Assembly (NCBI RefSeq): GCF_000282575.1 | Contig: NZ_AKJA01000060.1 | Location: forward strand, 1 to 64,000 | DNA: 64,000 nt | Direction: 5' to 3' | From: Herbaspirillum sp. YR522 | GTDB taxonomy: Bacteria > Pseudomonadota > Gammaproteobacteria > Burkholderiales > Burkholderiaceae_D | In this document: positions 12,848 to 22,340 of the stretch, piece by piece | How the letters are laid out: the number at the start of each line of letters is the position of its first letter | Numbering within the stretch: the stretch's first letter is position 1 | The notes under the pieces: generated by a model | Seen by the model: only the letters and a program-made list of their open reading frames with translations | What the model was told of the DNA's origin: nothing | Database searches by the model: none | Program-made: the position numbers and the translations under genes

Positions 12848-14542
12848 ATGGATTCGCACATTATGACGATCACCAACCGCCTGATCATTACCCTGGCGAC
12901 CGCCTTGCTCGCCCTGCTGTTCGTCGGCGGCGACGGACTGCTGCAATTGCATCGCGCGCAGCAGCGCCTGGACACCATCCAGAATCGCATCATCCCCAGC
13001 ATCGAGGGACTCAACGCTGCCAAGAGCGCGCTGGTCAATACCCGGCTGGCCGGTTATCGCCTGGCGGTATTCGGCAACCTGCCCGACAAGAGCGCCTTGC
13101 AGAAGACCCTCGACGTGACCAACAAGACCCTCGACGACGAGCTGGCCCGTTACGAGAAGGAACGTGTCTACGACGACACCGACCGCGCCATGATCGTGGC
13201 CGACAAGGCGAACGTTGAAGCCTATCGCAAGGCGCTGATCCCATTCTTCGCCGCCGCCTACGAAAACAACATGGACGGCGTGCGCGCCACGCTGGAAGCC
13301 GGCACCCCGCTGGCCGTCACGGCTGGCGCCGCGGCCAAGGGTTTCGACGAGCACATCGCCTATAACGGCAAGCTGATCGCCGCCGTACGCGCCGAGAGCG
13401 ACGAAGCCTATGCCTTCGCCTTTCGCGCGATGGTCGCGGTGATCGTGGTGGCGGTGCTGGTGACGGCATTGCTGGGCATCCAGCTGCTGCGCCACCTGAG
13501 CCGCAGCCTGGGCAAGATCCAGGAGAACTTCGAGCATGTGAGCCAGACCCTCGACCTGTCGCGCCCGGTCCCGGTCGAGCGCATGGACGAGATCGGTCGT
13601 ACCGCCACGGCCTTCAACAAGTTGCTGGCGCGTATCGTCGACGTCATCGCCACCACCCGCGTGTCGACCGACTCGGTGAGCGTGGCCGCGCGCCAGATCG
13701 CTGCCGGCAATGCCGACCTGTCGGCCCGTACCGAACAGCAGGCAGCGGCCCTGGAAGAAAGCGCATCGAGCCTGGAGCAATTGACGTCGGTGGTGCAGCA
13801 GAACACCGAGAACGCCCGCGCTGCCAACAAGCTGGCACTGTCGGCCTCCAACATCGCATCGCAGGGTGGCGATGTGGTGCGCCAGGTGGTCGACACCATG
13901 AACTCGATCAACGATTCCTCGCGCAAGATCGTCGATATCATCGCAGTCATCGACGGTATCGCGTTCCAGACCAATATCCTGGCGCTCAACGCCGCCGTGG
14001 AAGCCGCGCGTGCCGGCGAGCAGGGGCGTGGGTTCGCCGTGGTGGCCTCCGAGGTGCGCTCGCTGGCCCAGCGCTCGGCCGCCGCCGCCAAGGAAATCAA
14101 GTCGCTCATCGATGATTCGGTCGACAAGGTCGGCACCGGCAGCAAGCTGGTCGAGCAGGCCGGCGCCACCATGAGCGAAATCGTCGATAGCGTCCAGCGC
14201 GTGACCCAGATCGTGGGCGACATCGCCAGCGCCAGCGAAGAGCAGAGCTCCGGCATCACCCAGGTCAACCTGGCGGTGTCGCAGATGGATCAGAGCACCC
14301 AGCAGAACGCTGCACTGGTCGAGGAAGCCGCTGCCGCCGCCCAGGCCCTGCAGCAACAGGCCGAGACACTGGAGCAGGTGGTCAGCGTGTTCAAGCTCGA
14401 CGCCGCGCGCCTGGCCTCGCCCCAAGCCCAACCCCAGCAAATGCCGAGCCGCGCCGCGATCGACATCACACCGGCCAATGCGCGCCTCAAGGCCAGCCAT
14501 CCGCAGGTCAAGAAGTTGAGCGTGGAGATGGAAGAGTTCTGA
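12848..14542 (+). CDS. Methyl-accepting chemotaxis protein
   Basis: Chemoreceptor of 564 residues. It has an N-terminal membrane segment (about 9-28), a helical periplasmic ligand domain, a second membrane segment (about 194-218), HAMP, and a signalling hairpin nearly identical at its tip to that of the other chemoreceptor in this window ([20 protein letters not shown]). The C-terminus ends SVEMEEF and has no WETF-like tether. Met6 (12863) is an alternative start. It stands alone between the patatin-like gene and a strong terminator. The ligand is unknown. Confidence 0.93.
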   Translation: MDSHIMTITNRLIITLATALLALLFVGGDGLLQLHRAQQRLDTIQNRIIPSIEGLNAAKSALVNTRLAGYRLAVFGNLPDKSALQKTLDVTNKTLDDELARYEKERVYDDTDRAMIVADKANVEAYRKALIPFFAAAYENNMDGVRATLEAGTPLAVTAGAAAKGFDEHIAYNGKLIAAVRAESDEAYAFAFRAMVAVIVVAVLVTALLGIQLLRHLSRSLGKIQENFEHVSQTLDLSRPVPVERMDEIGRTATAFNKLLARIVDVIATTRVSTDSVSVAARQIAAGNADLSARTEQQAAALEESASSLEQLTSVVQQNTENARAANKLALSASNIASQGGDVVRQVVDTMNSINDSSRKIVDIIAVIDGIAFQTNILALNAAVEAARAGEQGRGFAVVASEVRSLAQRSAAAAKEIKSLIDDSVDKVGTGSKLVEQAGATMSEIVDSVQRVTQIVGDIASASEEQSSGITQVNLAVSQMDQSTQQNAALVEEAAAAAQALQQQAETLEQVVSVFKLDAARLASPQAQPQQMPSRAAIDITPANARLKASHPQVKKLSVEMEEF

Positions 14543-14587
14543 CCTGCATCGTCCGTGATGCACCTGCAGTAACGGCGTGAAATTTAG

Positions 14588-14661
14588 GAACGCCCGGTGC
14601 CCGGGCCCTGCGTCGACATGCCAAATGTCGAGCCGGAGGCCAGGGCGCCGGGCGTTTTTTC
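14588..14661 (+). terminator. Intrinsic terminator with long compound hairpin
   Basis: Outer arms AACGCCCGG (14589-14597) and CCGGGCGTT (14648-14656) enclose GCCCTG/CAGGGC and a further CGACAT/ATGTCG inner stem (14614-14630), followed by a T-run at 14655-14660. It ends the chemoreceptor transcript and insulates the iron operon. Confidence 0.8.
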
Positions 14662-14739
14662 TTGTGTGGCGTGCCTTTGCGGGCCGCGTGCCCATCCTGG
14701 CCGGCCGGCATGCCGATCGGCATCAAAAATGGTGTTACA

Positions 14740-14758
14740 ATTAATGCTAATCATTATC
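14740..14758 (+). promoter_or_regulatory. Predicted Fur box upstream of the iron operon
   Basis: The 19-bp sequence here matches the consensus GATAATGATAATCATTATC at 16 of 19 positions, with the whole right half identical (AATCATTATC). It lies 26 bases before the ftrA start. It predicts iron-dependent repression of the four downstream genes. Confidence 0.8.
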
Positions 14759-14784
14759 ATTTGATCGACCAGGAGAACACAAAG

Positions 14785-15330
14785 ATGATTGGTATCAAGA
14801 AACTCGCCGCCGCCGCAGTCATGCTGGCCTGCACCGCAGGGGTGGCCAGCGCCGCCGAATATCCGATCGGCAAGCCGCAGATCCAGAATGGTTTTGAAGT
14901 CAATGCCGTCTATCTGCAGCCGGTCAAGATGGAACCGGACGGCATGATGCGCAAGGCGGAAGAGTCCGATATCCACCTCGAGGCCGATATCCGGGCCGTG
15001 GCCAAGAACCCCAACGGCTTTGCCGAAGGCGACTGGATGCCTTACCTGGTGATCAAGTACGAACTGACCAAGGCAGGTTCGAACAAATCGATCAAGGGCG
15101 ACATGATGCCGATGGTTGCCAACGATGGCCCGCACTACGGCGACAACGTCAAGCTCGACGGTCCCGGCAAGTACAAGCTGAAGCTGACCATCTCGTCGCC
15201 GGCGGCCAATGAGCACGCCCACTTCGGTCGCCACGTCGACAAGGAAACCGGCGTCGGTCCATGGTTCAAGACCTTCGAACTGAATTACGACTTCCCGTTC
15301 GCCGGCGTGGGCAAGAAGGGCGGTTACTGA
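14785..15330 (+). CDS. ftrA: Periplasmic ferrous-iron binding protein, P19/FtrA family
   Basis: A 181-residue secreted protein with signal peptide (residues 1-23, cut near ASA-AEY). It belongs by sequence to the P19/Tp34 iron-transport family, which binds Cu and Fe through His and Met. The conserved EYPIGKPQIQNGFEVNAVYL opening, MPYLVIKYEL and the late HAHFGRHVDKETGVGPW stretch are present. The AGGAGAA ribosome site at 14771-14777 fixes the start at 14785 rather than upstream codons. It is the first gene of a four-gene set matching the FtrABCD system described in Bordetella and Brucella. P19 is thought to present Fe(II) for oxidation and uptake. Confidence 0.9.
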   Translation: MIGIKKLAAAAVMLACTAGVASAAEYPIGKPQIQNGFEVNAVYLQPVKMEPDGMMRKAEESDIHLEADIRAVAKNPNGFAEGDWMPYLVIKYELTKAGSNKSIKGDMMPMVANDGPHYGDNVKLDGPGKYKLKLTISSPAANEHAHFGRHVDKETGVGPWFKTFELNYDFPFAGVGKKGGY

Positions 15331-15472
15331 TTCGAGGCTGGCGCCGGCCGGATTGGCGCTAGGCAAGTTCAGCAGTTCGACATTCGGCTGCCTGAAGCTG
15401 TGATGACAGGATGCGACCTGGCCTCATCGATCTTCAGTGCAGCCGCTTCCATTTGAAAGTACCGGAGCGTTC

Positions 15473-15820
15473 ATGTCCTTATCCAAAGTCCGCAAAGTCC
15501 GCCTGATATTGAGCGCAGCGTTGCTGGCCGCTTCCAGCATGGCGTTGGCTGCCGACCTGCCGACCTTCAAGCTCGAGATGCAGGATGGCAAGTTGATTCC
15601 GCCGCGTATCGAAGTGCCGACCGGCCAGCGCATCAAGATCGAGATCCACAACATCGGCAAGTCGGCCGCCGAGTTCGAAAGCATCGAGCTGCGCAAGGAA
15701 AAAGTACTGGCGCCGGGCGCGCAGTCGTTCGTCGTGATCGCGCCGCTGCGTGCGGGCGAATACAAGTTCTTCGATGACTTCCACCTGAACATGCCGCAAG
15801 GCGTGATCGTGGCCAAGTAG
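15473..15820 (+). CDS. ftrB: Periplasmic cupredoxin-like protein of the Ftr iron uptake system
   Basis: A 115-residue secreted protein. The signal peptide covers residues 1-26 (cut near ALA-ADL), followed by a single cupredoxin domain ending DDFHLNMPQGVIVAK. His and Met candidate copper ligands sit in that terminal loop, but the usual type-1 Cys is absent, as in EfeO/FtrB-type domains. In the FtrABCD model it oxidises Fe(II) before transport. The start is set by GGAG at 15464-15467 in front of ATG 15473. It lies between the P19 and permease genes. Confidence 0.85.
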   Translation: MSLSKVRKVRLILSAALLAASSMALAADLPTFKLEMQDGKLIPPRIEVPTGQRIKIEIHNIGKSAAEFESIELRKEKVLAPGAQSFVVIAPLRAGEYKFFDDFHLNMPQGVIVAK

Positions 15821-15983
15821 GTCGTCGCAGCAGCACGACTGCCGCCGGTCCGCGCCTGCGGCAGTGGCACAAGAAGGGCCGCCAAGGCCCGCAAGCGGGA
15901 CGCGAGCAGAGACAGCGTCATCCGGGTCCGCGGTGCGGCCGGAATGGTTCGAATGGTAGTTGGCTTAAAAGGGAAGCTTATCA

Positions 15984-16856
15984 ATGGGACAGGTCATGTT
16001 CATCGTCTGGCGCGAAAGCGTCGAGGCGCTTCTGGTGGTCGGTATCTTGTATGCCTGGCTGAAAAACGGTGATATCGCGGCACGTCGCGGCCTGCCTTAC
16101 CTGTGGGGCGGCGTGGTGGCCGGGGTGGTGCTGGCGGCGGCCCTGGGTGGCGCGCTGCTGGGCTTTTCCGAGCTGCTGTCGGGCGATGCCCAGACCTATT
16201 TCCAGATTGCCATCGTGCTGATCGCGGCCGTGCTGATCGTGCAGATGGTGTTCTGGATGCGCAAGCATGGCCGCACCCTCAAGAAGGACATGGAAAGCTC
16301 GATGCAGGGCAACGTCCAGAGCGGCAACTGGTGGGGCGTGTTCGTGCTGGTGGCACTGGCGATCGCGCGTGAGGGCAGCGAAACCGCGGTATTCCTCTAT
16401 GGCATCGGCCTGGGTCAGCAGCAAGCCAGTACCGCATCGCTGGTGCTGGCCGGCGTGATCGGTTTCGGCCTGGCCTTCCTGACCTTCTACATCCTGCAGC
16501 TGGGCGGCAAGGTGTTTTCGTGGCGCCGCTTCTTCCAGGTCACCGAGGTGATCCTGCTGCTGCTGGCCGCGGGCCTGTTGGTGACCGGCGTGGAAAAGCT
16601 GTTCGACGTGCTGCTCGAGAGTTCCGATGCGCTGGCCTCGGCCGACTGGACCATGACCCTGACGGCGCCGGTCTGGGACACCGCCTGGCTGCTCGACGAT
16701 TCGAGCACGGCCGGCAGCCTGGTCTCGACGCTGACCGGTTATCGCGCGCGTCCGGCGTTGTTGTCGGTGCTCGTCTATGCGGCTTACTGGGTTGTGATAT
16801 GCTCGGCCCTTTACCGCAAACCCAAGCCTCAAGCCAAGAGGCAACCTGCAGTTTGA
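15984..16856 (+). CDS. ftrC: FTR1-family high-affinity iron permease
   Basis: Inner-membrane permease of 290 residues with about seven membrane segments. Both RExxE iron-binding motifs of the OFeT/FTR1 family are present, R10-E11-S-V-E14 in the first helix and R129-E130-G-S-E133 in the fourth. These motifs are essential in homologues. It forms one operon with P19, cupredoxin and polyferredoxin genes, so it is assigned to the Ftr system rather than EfeU, whose partners (EfeO peptidase-like, EfeB peroxidase) are absent here. Confidence 0.93.
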   Translation: MGQVMFIVWRESVEALLVVGILYAWLKNGDIAARRGLPYLWGGVVAGVVLAAALGGALLGFSELLSGDAQTYFQIAIVLIAAVLIVQMVFWMRKHGRTLKKDMESSMQGNVQSGNWWGVFVLVALAIAREGSETAVFLYGIGLGQQQASTASLVLAGVIGFGLAFLTFYILQLGGKVFSWRRFFQVTEVILLLLAAGLLVTGVEKLFDVLLESSDALASADWTMTLTAPVWDTAWLLDDSSTAGSLVSTLTGYRARPALLSVLVYAAYWVVICSALYRKPKPQAKRQPAV

Positions 16857-16863
16857 GCCGCCC

Positions 16864-18252
16864 ATGAATACCTGTACGCAATCGCCGACCCTGCTCTCGC
16901 GTACGGGCGACTGGATGCGCCGCAACGGCGCATTGATCCGCGGCATCCAATGGATCGTGGTGGCGGTGTATGCGCTACTGATCCTGGTGCCGGTGTTCAT
17001 GCCGCTGCCCGACGAGACCGCCCACCTCTGGTCCAACCTGACCCTGATCGCCCAGTTTGCGTTCTGGGGTATCTGGTGGCCGTTCGTGCTGGTGAGCATG
17101 GTGCTGATGGGGCGCGTCTGGTGCGGCGTGCTGTGCCCCGAGGGAGCGTTGACCGAATTTGCCAGCAAGCACGGCCGCGGTCGCGCCATTCCCAAGTGGA
17201 TACGCTGGGGCGGCTGGCCGTTCGTCGCCTTTGCCCTGACCACCGTGTACGGCCAGATGGTCAGCGTCTACCAATATCCCAAGGCAGTGCTGCTGGTGCT
17301 GGGCGGCTCCACCGTCGGCGCCATGATCGTCGGCTACCTGTACGGACGCGACAAGCGGGTCTGGTGCAAGTATTTGTGCCCGGTCAATGGCGTGTTCGGC
17401 CTGCTGGCCAAGCTGGCGCCGATGCACTACAAGGTCGACGAAGACGCCTGGCGCGCCTCGTATCATCCCGAGCACAAGATCATCCCCATCAATTGCGCGC
17501 CGCTGGTGCCGTTGCGCAACATGAAGGGCGCCTCCGATTGCCACATGTGCGGTCGCTGCGCCGGGCACCGCGACGCCATCGCCCTGACTTTCCGGGCGCC
17601 TACGGTGGAGGTGGTGACCTTCGGCAAGACCAACAACAACCTGTGGGAAAGCGCACTGGTGCTGTACGGCCTGCTGGGTATCGCCATCGGCGCCTTCCAC
17701 TGGTCGGCCAGCCCCTGGTTCGTGACCATCAAGCAGGAGATCGCCGGCTGGCTGATCGAGCGCGACATCATGTGGCCCTTCGGTACCCAGGCGCCATGGT
17801 GGCTGCTGACCAACTACCCGCAGCAAAGCGACGTCTTCACCTGGCTCGACGGCGCCATGGTGGTGGGCTATATCTCGGCCACGGCCCTGGTGCTGGGCAC
17901 CGGCGTGACGCTGATGTTCGTGCTGGCCAACCGGCTGCTGGGCAAATGGGAGCTGGGCCGCTTCAACCACCTGGTGCAGACCCTTATCCCGCTGGCGGGC
18001 TGCGGCGTGTTCGTGGGCTTGTCGGCGACCACCATCAGCCTGCTGCGCGCCGAGCACTGGCCGGTCGACTGGGCCAACGACGTGCGCGCCGCATTGCTGT
18101 CGGCGATGACCCTGTGGAGCCTGCTGCTGGCGTGGAAGGTGATCGGTCGCTACGCCACCGGCTGGCCGCAGCGCTTGCTGGCGCTGGTGCCGGTGCTGGC
18201 CGCGCTGGCGCTGGTCGATTATGCGTGGCTGCTGATGTTCTGGCTGTGGTAG
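16864..18252 (+). CDS. ftrD: Membrane polyferredoxin of the Ftr iron uptake system
   Basis: A 462-residue inner-membrane iron-sulfur protein of the NapH/FixG-like family. It has several membrane helices and paired cysteine motifs WCGVLCPEG and WCKYLCPVNG, followed by a CHMCGRCAGH ferredoxin-type loop. In the FtrABCD model it passes electrons from or to the cupredoxin/permease unit. The gene begins eight bases after ftrC. It is followed by a terminator at 18278-18310. Confidence 0.88.
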   Translation: MNTCTQSPTLLSRTGDWMRRNGALIRGIQWIVVAVYALLILVPVFMPLPDETAHLWSNLTLIAQFAFWGIWWPFVLVSMVLMGRVWCGVLCPEGALTEFASKHGRGRAIPKWIRWGGWPFVAFALTTVYGQMVSVYQYPKAVLLVLGGSTVGAMIVGYLYGRDKRVWCKYLCPVNGVFGLLAKLAPMHYKVDEDAWRASYHPEHKIIPINCAPLVPLRNMKGASDCHMCGRCAGHRDAIALTFRAPTVEVVTFGKTNNNLWESALVLYGLLGIAIGAFHWSASPWFVTIKQEIAGWLIERDIMWPFGTQAPWWLLTNYPQQSDVFTWLDGAMVVGYISATALVLGTGVTLMFVLANRLLGKWELGRFNHLVQTLIPLAGCGVFVGLSATTISLLRAEHWPVDWANDVRAALLSAMTLWSLLLAWKVIGRYATGWPQRLLALVPVLAALALVDYAWLLMFWLW

Positions 18253-18277
18253 TCGCGCCGGTCCGGCCGGATCATCC

Positions 18278-18310
18278 ACGGCAAGTCCCGTACCGGGCCT
18301 TGCCGTTTTT
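18278..18310 (+). terminator. Intrinsic terminator of the ftr operon
   Basis: Stem ACGGCAAG (18278-18285) with CTTGCCGT (18299-18306), extended inward by TCCCG/CGGG, is followed by a T-tract. It is 25 bases after the ftrD stop. Confidence 0.8.
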
Positions 18311-18401
18311 GTTTGCATGGCAATGAGCTGCGCCGGGTCAAGGTAGTCGTCGCTGCCACGCGCTATACTTGCGTCCCTATTTTTCTATGCCAGGATTGTC
18401 G

Positions 18402-18743
18402 ATGAGTGCCTTGCCCGCATGCCCCCAATGCAGTTCCGAGTACACCTATGAAGATGGGCAGATGCTGGTCTGCCCCGAATGCGCCCACGAATGGAGCGCC
18501 CAGGCCGCGGTCCCCGCCGGCGAGGTGGCCCGGGTCTACCGCGACAGCGCCGGCAATGTGCTGCAGGATGGCGACGCGGTGACCGTCATCAAGGACCTCA
18601 AGCTCAAGGGCGGCGGTGGCGTGGTCAAGATGGGCACCAAGGTCAAGAACATCCGGCTGGTCGACAGCGACCACGATATCGATTGCAAGATCGATGGCTT
18701 CGGCAGCATGAGCCTCAAGACCGAATTCGTGCGCAAGTCATAA
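18402..18743 (+). CDS. yjdM: PhnA/YjdM-family zinc-ribbon protein
   Basis: A 113-residue cytoplasmic protein matching E. coli YjdM (once called PhnA). It has an N-terminal zinc ribbon with CPQC and CPEC, then a compact basic domain with [17 protein letters not shown] and [12 protein letters not shown]. The link to alkylphosphonate use is historical and weak, and no phn genes are nearby. The start at ATG 18402 follows an AGGATTG ribosome site; an in-frame upstream extension lacks one. Confidence 0.92.
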   Translation: MSALPACPQCSSEYTYEDGQMLVCPECAHEWSAQAAVPAGEVARVYRDSAGNVLQDGDAVTVIKDLKLKGGGGVVKMGTKVKNIRLVDSDHDIDCKIDGFGSMSLKTEFVRKS

Positions 18744-18777
18744 GCGCAGTACGACCAAGCAAAGGACCGACCCCATC

Positions 18778-19782
18778 ATGGCACGCCCCCGTTTTCTTCC
18801 CGACAACATGACCCTGCTGCTGGTGGCGGTGGTGATCACGGCCTCGATCCTGCCTTGTACCGGCACGGTCGCCGTCGGTTTCGACTGGCTCACCACCTTC
18901 ATGATCGGCCTGCTGTTCTTCATGCACGGTGCCAAGCTGCCGCGTGAAGCGGTGGTAGCGGGGCTGACGCACTGGCGGCTGCACCTGACGGTGCTGTTGT
19001 GTACCTTTGCGCTGTTTCCGCTGGTGGGCCTGCTGGCCGGCCCGCTGCTTACCCGGCTACTGGCGCCGGAGCTCTATATCGGCTTGCTGTACCTGTGCGT
19101 GCTGCCGTCCACGGTGCAGTCGTCGATCGCCTTCACCTCGGTGGCGCGCGGCAATGTGCCGGCCGCCATCTGCGCCGCCTCCGCCTCGAACCTGCTGGGC
19201 ATCTTCCTGACCCCCTTGCTGGTGGGCTTGCTGGTCACGGCCCACGGCGGGCAGCAGGTCTCGCTCGATTCCATTCTCAAGATCGTGTACCAGTTGCTGT
19301 TGCCGTTCGTGGCCGGCCAGGTACTGCGTGGCTGGATCGGCGACTGGATCGCCCGCAACAAGTCCTGGCTCAAGTTCGTCGACCAGAGTTCGATCCTGCT
19401 GGTGGTCTATGTGGCCTTCAGCGAAGCGGTGGTGCAAGGGCTGTGGCACCAGGTGCCGCCGACCATGCTGGTCACGGTGCTGGTGGTCAATGCGGTGCTG
19501 CTGGCGCTGATCATGCTGGTCACCACGCTGGGCAGTCGCCGTCTCGGCTTCGACAAGGAAGACGAGATCACCATCGTCTTTTGCGGATCGAAGAAAAGCC
19601 TGGCCAGTGGGGTGCCGATGGCCAAGGTCCTTTTTTCCAGCGGTAGTATCGGCATGGTGCTGCTGCCGGTGATGCTGTTTCACCAGTTGCAGCTGATGGT
19701 GTGCGCGGTGCTGGCGGCACGCTACGGCGCACGCCAGGACGAAGTGGCGAGGGCCGCCGCCACGGAAAGTGGCGGCGACTGA
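18778..19782 (+). CDS. Bile acid:sodium symporter-like transporter (YfeH type)
   Basis: A 334-residue inner-membrane protein with about ten hydrophobic segments. It has SBF-like features, namely FMIGLLFFMHGAKLP, the polar CVLPSTVQSSIAFTSVARGN and AASASNLLGIFLTPLL. It resembles the YfeH subgroup (SBF-like CPA family) rather than the ACR3 arsenite carriers. The substrate is unknown. The start has an AAAGGA ribosome site. It follows yjdM by 34 bases and may share its transcript. Confidence 0.85.
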   Translation: MARPRFLPDNMTLLLVAVVITASILPCTGTVAVGFDWLTTFMIGLLFFMHGAKLPREAVVAGLTHWRLHLTVLLCTFALFPLVGLLAGPLLTRLLAPELYIGLLYLCVLPSTVQSSIAFTSVARGNVPAAICAASASNLLGIFLTPLLVGLLVTAHGGQQVSLDSILKIVYQLLLPFVAGQVLRGWIGDWIARNKSWLKFVDQSSILLVVYVAFSEAVVQGLWHQVPPTMLVTVLVVNAVLLALIMLVTTLGSRRLGFDKEDEITIVFCGSKKSLASGVPMAKVLFSSGSIGMVLLPVMLFHQLQLMVCAVLAARYGARQDEVARAAATESGGD

Positions 19783-19813
19783 ATAGCGCGCCCCGGGTGC
19801 GCCGCAGGCGACG

Positions 19814-20863
19814 TTACGGCGCCGGGTTCGGCTGGCGCTTGTGAATGGCCTCGATGCCGGCAATCACCGCCTCGCTCAATTGCAGCTGGGTGCTGTCGAT
19901 ATTGGAGCGCAGCTGGTCCAGCGTGGTCGCGCCGATGATGTTGGAGCTCACGAACGGGCGGCTGTTGACGAAGGCCAGCGCCATCTGTGCCGGGTCCAGC
20001 CCGTGCTCGGTGGCCAGCGCCACATAGTCGGCGGTAGCGCTGAAGGCCTCCGGGCTGTTGTAGCGCTGGAAGCGTTCGAACAGCGTCAGGCGACCGGCGG
20101 CCGGGCGCGCGCCGTTGAGGTACTTGCCACTCAGCATGCCGAAGGCCAGCGGTGAATAGGCCAGCAGGCCGACCTGTTCGCGGTGCGCGAATTCGGCCAG
20201 GTTGATCTCGAAACTGCGATTGAGCAGGTTGTACGGGTTCTGGATGCTGACCACCCGTTCCAGGCCATGGCGTTCGGCCGCGCGCAGGAACTGCCCCACG
20301 CCCCACGCGGTTTCATTGGACAGGCCGATGTGACCGATCTTGCCGGCCCGCACGAACTCCGACAGCACCGTCAGGGTTTCGTCGATGGCCACCGTCTCTT
20401 CGTCGGCCACATGCTGGTAGCCCAGCTGGCCGAAGCTGTTGACGCTGCGGTCCGGCCAGTGCAGCTGGTACAGGTCGACGTGATCCAGTTGCAGTCGTTC
20501 CAGGCTGCCATGCAGGGCATCGGTCAGGCCGCGCCGGTCGAGGTTGTTGACGCCGCCGCGGATGTGACGCGGATTGTGCGGCTTGCGCGCCGGACCGGTG
20601 CACTTGGTGGCAATGAGCAGGCGCCCGCGCCAGCCCGATTTCTTCAGCCAGGTGCCCAGGTAGCGCTCCGACAGGCCTTGGGTCTCGGGCATCGGCGGCA
20701 CCGGGTACATCTCGGCTACGTCGATCAGGTTGATGCCGCGTTCGACCGCCAGGTCGAGCTGCGAATGGGCTTCGGCTTCGGTATTCTGCTGGCCCCAGGT
20801 CATGGTGCCCAGGGTGATCAGGCTGACCTTGCGGTCGGTGCGGCCCAGTTGGCGATACTGCAT
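19814..20863 (-). CDS. Aldo/keto reductase, Tas-like
   Basis: NADP(H)-dependent oxidoreductase with a TIM-barrel fold. Its 349 residues and the opening MQYRQLGRTDRKVSLITLGT match the E. coli Tas group. The catalytic tetrad is complete: Asp48 and Tyr53 (DVAEMYPVP), Lys87 (IATKC) and His in YQLHWPDR. The C-terminal cofactor region SNIIGATTLDQLRSNI is typical. AAGGAGA before the ATG supports the start. It is a single-gene unit convergent with the upstream transporter. The physiological carbonyl substrate is not evident. Confidence 0.92.
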   Translation of the reverse strand: MQYRQLGRTDRKVSLITLGTMTWGQQNTEAEAHSQLDLAVERGINLIDVAEMYPVPPMPETQGLSERYLGTWLKKSGWRGRLLIATKCTGPARKPHNPRHIRGGVNNLDRRGLTDALHGSLERLQLDHVDLYQLHWPDRSVNSFGQLGYQHVADEETVAIDETLTVLSEFVRAGKIGHIGLSNETAWGVGQFLRAAERHGLERVVSIQNPYNLLNRSFEINLAEFAHREQVGLLAYSPLAFGMLSGKYLNGARPAAGRLTLFERFQRYNSPEAFSATADYVALATEHGLDPAQMALAFVNSRPFVSSNIIGATTLDQLRSNIDSTQLQLSEAVIAGIEAIHKRQPNPAP

Positions 20864-21036
20864 ACGGGTTCTCCTTGTTCATTGTGCGCGGCGTGATGCA
20901 GGGATGCGGCAGGCCGGTTGGCGCAGGATCGGGTAGTATAGCCGGGCCGTTACGGCAGTGCAGGGCGGTCGACCTCGGCGCCATGACCGATGCCCGCCCA
21001 TGAAACGCATACTATTTATAACGATTTCGCCCAACC

Positions 21037-22323
21037 ATGACCACGGCCGGCGTCGCGCCGCCATCCCGACCATCATCCATGTCATCTTCCGCTTCCGCCG
21101 ACACCGGCTCGCTATTGCGTCATCACGCTCCCTTCAAGCTCTTCTGGGGGGCCAGCGTGGCCTCCACCATCGCGCTGCAGATGCAGATCGTCGCCGTCGG
21201 CTGGCAGGTCTACCAGCTCACCCATAGCGCCTTCGACCTGGGCCTGGTCGGGCTGGTGCAGTTCATTCCGTCACTGTTCCTGGTATTCGTGGTGGGACAC
21301 GTGGCCGACCGCTACGACCGGCGCAACGTGGCGCGCGTGAGCGCCCTGGTCGAGGCACTGGCGGCGGCTTGCCTGGCACTGGGCAGCATCGAGGGCTGGC
21401 TCAATCGCGAGATCATCTTTGCGGTGGTCTTCGTCATCGGCGCCGGCCGGGCCTTTTCCAAGCCGACCATGAGCGCCTTGCTGCCCAGCCTGATGCCGCC
21501 TGCGCTGCTGCCCCGCGCAGTGGCCGGCTCGGCCTCGGCCACCCAGTTCGCCATCATCATCGGGCCCGCCGTGGGCGGTTTCCTGTACGTGGCCGGGCCG
21601 GCGGTGGTGTATGCCAGCAGTTGCGTGCTGTTTGCCCTGTGCAGCCTGATGCTCACGCTCATCAAGCGCCCCCCGGCGGTGCCGCGCGACGCCGGCCGCA
21701 GCCCCGGCGCCAGCCTGTCGTCGGTGTTCGCCGGCCTGGCCTTCATCCGCAGCAAGCCCGCCATCATGGGCGCCATCTCGCTGGACATGTTTGCCGTGCT
21801 GCTGGGCGGCGCGACCGCGCTGCTGCCGGTCTATGCGCAGGATATCCTGCATACCGATTCTTCCGGGCTGGGCCTGTTGCGTTCGGCGCCGGCGGTAGGC
21901 GCGCTGGCGGTGGCGCTACTGCTGGCCCGGCGCCCGTTGCGCGGGCGGGTGGGGCGCACCATGTTCATCGCCGTCGGTGTGTTCGGCCTGGCCACCATCG
22001 TGTTCGGCCTGTCACGCTCGTTTGCGTTGTCGCTGGTGGCGCTGGCGGTGCTGGGCGCGTCCGACATGATCAGCGTGGTGGTGCGCTCTTCGTTCGTGCA
22101 GCTGGAAACGCCCGACGAGATGCGCGGCCGGGTGTCGGCCGTCAACTCGGTCTTCATCGGCACGTCCAACCAGCTGGGCGAGTTCGAATCGGGCCTGACG
22201 GCGGCCTGGTTTGGCGCGGTGCCGGCGGTGATGATCGGCGGTATCGGCACGCTGCTGATCGTGTTGCTGTGGATTCGCCTGTTTCCGGCGCTCTACCGGG
22301 TCGATCGGCTGGTCGGCAAGTAA
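21037..22323 (+). CDS. MFS exporter, EntS/MFS_3 type
   Basis: A 428-residue major facilitator with about 12 membrane segments. The loop 2-3 signature GHVADRYDRRNVARV, the QMQIVAVGWQVYQLT opening and the late SSFVQLETPDEMRGRVSAVN segment are typical of the DHA3/MFS_3 group that includes the enterobactin exporter EntS. No siderophore genes are nearby, so the substrate is open. Neither Met1 nor Met15 has a clear ribosome site, and the true N-terminus could be at 21079. It converges with the large GGDEF-EAL gene. Confidence 0.88.
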   Translation: MTTAGVAPPSRPSSMSSSASADTGSLLRHHAPFKLFWGASVASTIALQMQIVAVGWQVYQLTHSAFDLGLVGLVQFIPSLFLVFVVGHVADRYDRRNVARVSALVEALAAACLALGSIEGWLNREIIFAVVFVIGAGRAFSKPTMSALLPSLMPPALLPRAVAGSASATQFAIIIGPAVGGFLYVAGPAVVYASSCVLFALCSLMLTLIKRPPAVPRDAGRSPGASLSSVFAGLAFIRSKPAIMGAISLDMFAVLLGGATALLPVYAQDILHTDSSGLGLLRSAPAVGALAVALLLARRPLRGRVGRTMFIAVGVFGLATIVFGLSRSFALSLVALAVLGASDMISVVVRSSFVQLETPDEMRGRVSAVNSVFIGTSNQLGEFESGLTAAWFGAVPAVMIGGIGTLLIVLLWIRLFPALYRVDRLVGK

Positions 22324-22340
22324 GGTCCCGCCGCCGGCGT

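Noticed and set aside
12842-14695. 617-residue minus-strand open frame
   Set aside because: Antisense shadow of the second chemoreceptor, without a ribosome site or recognisable motif.
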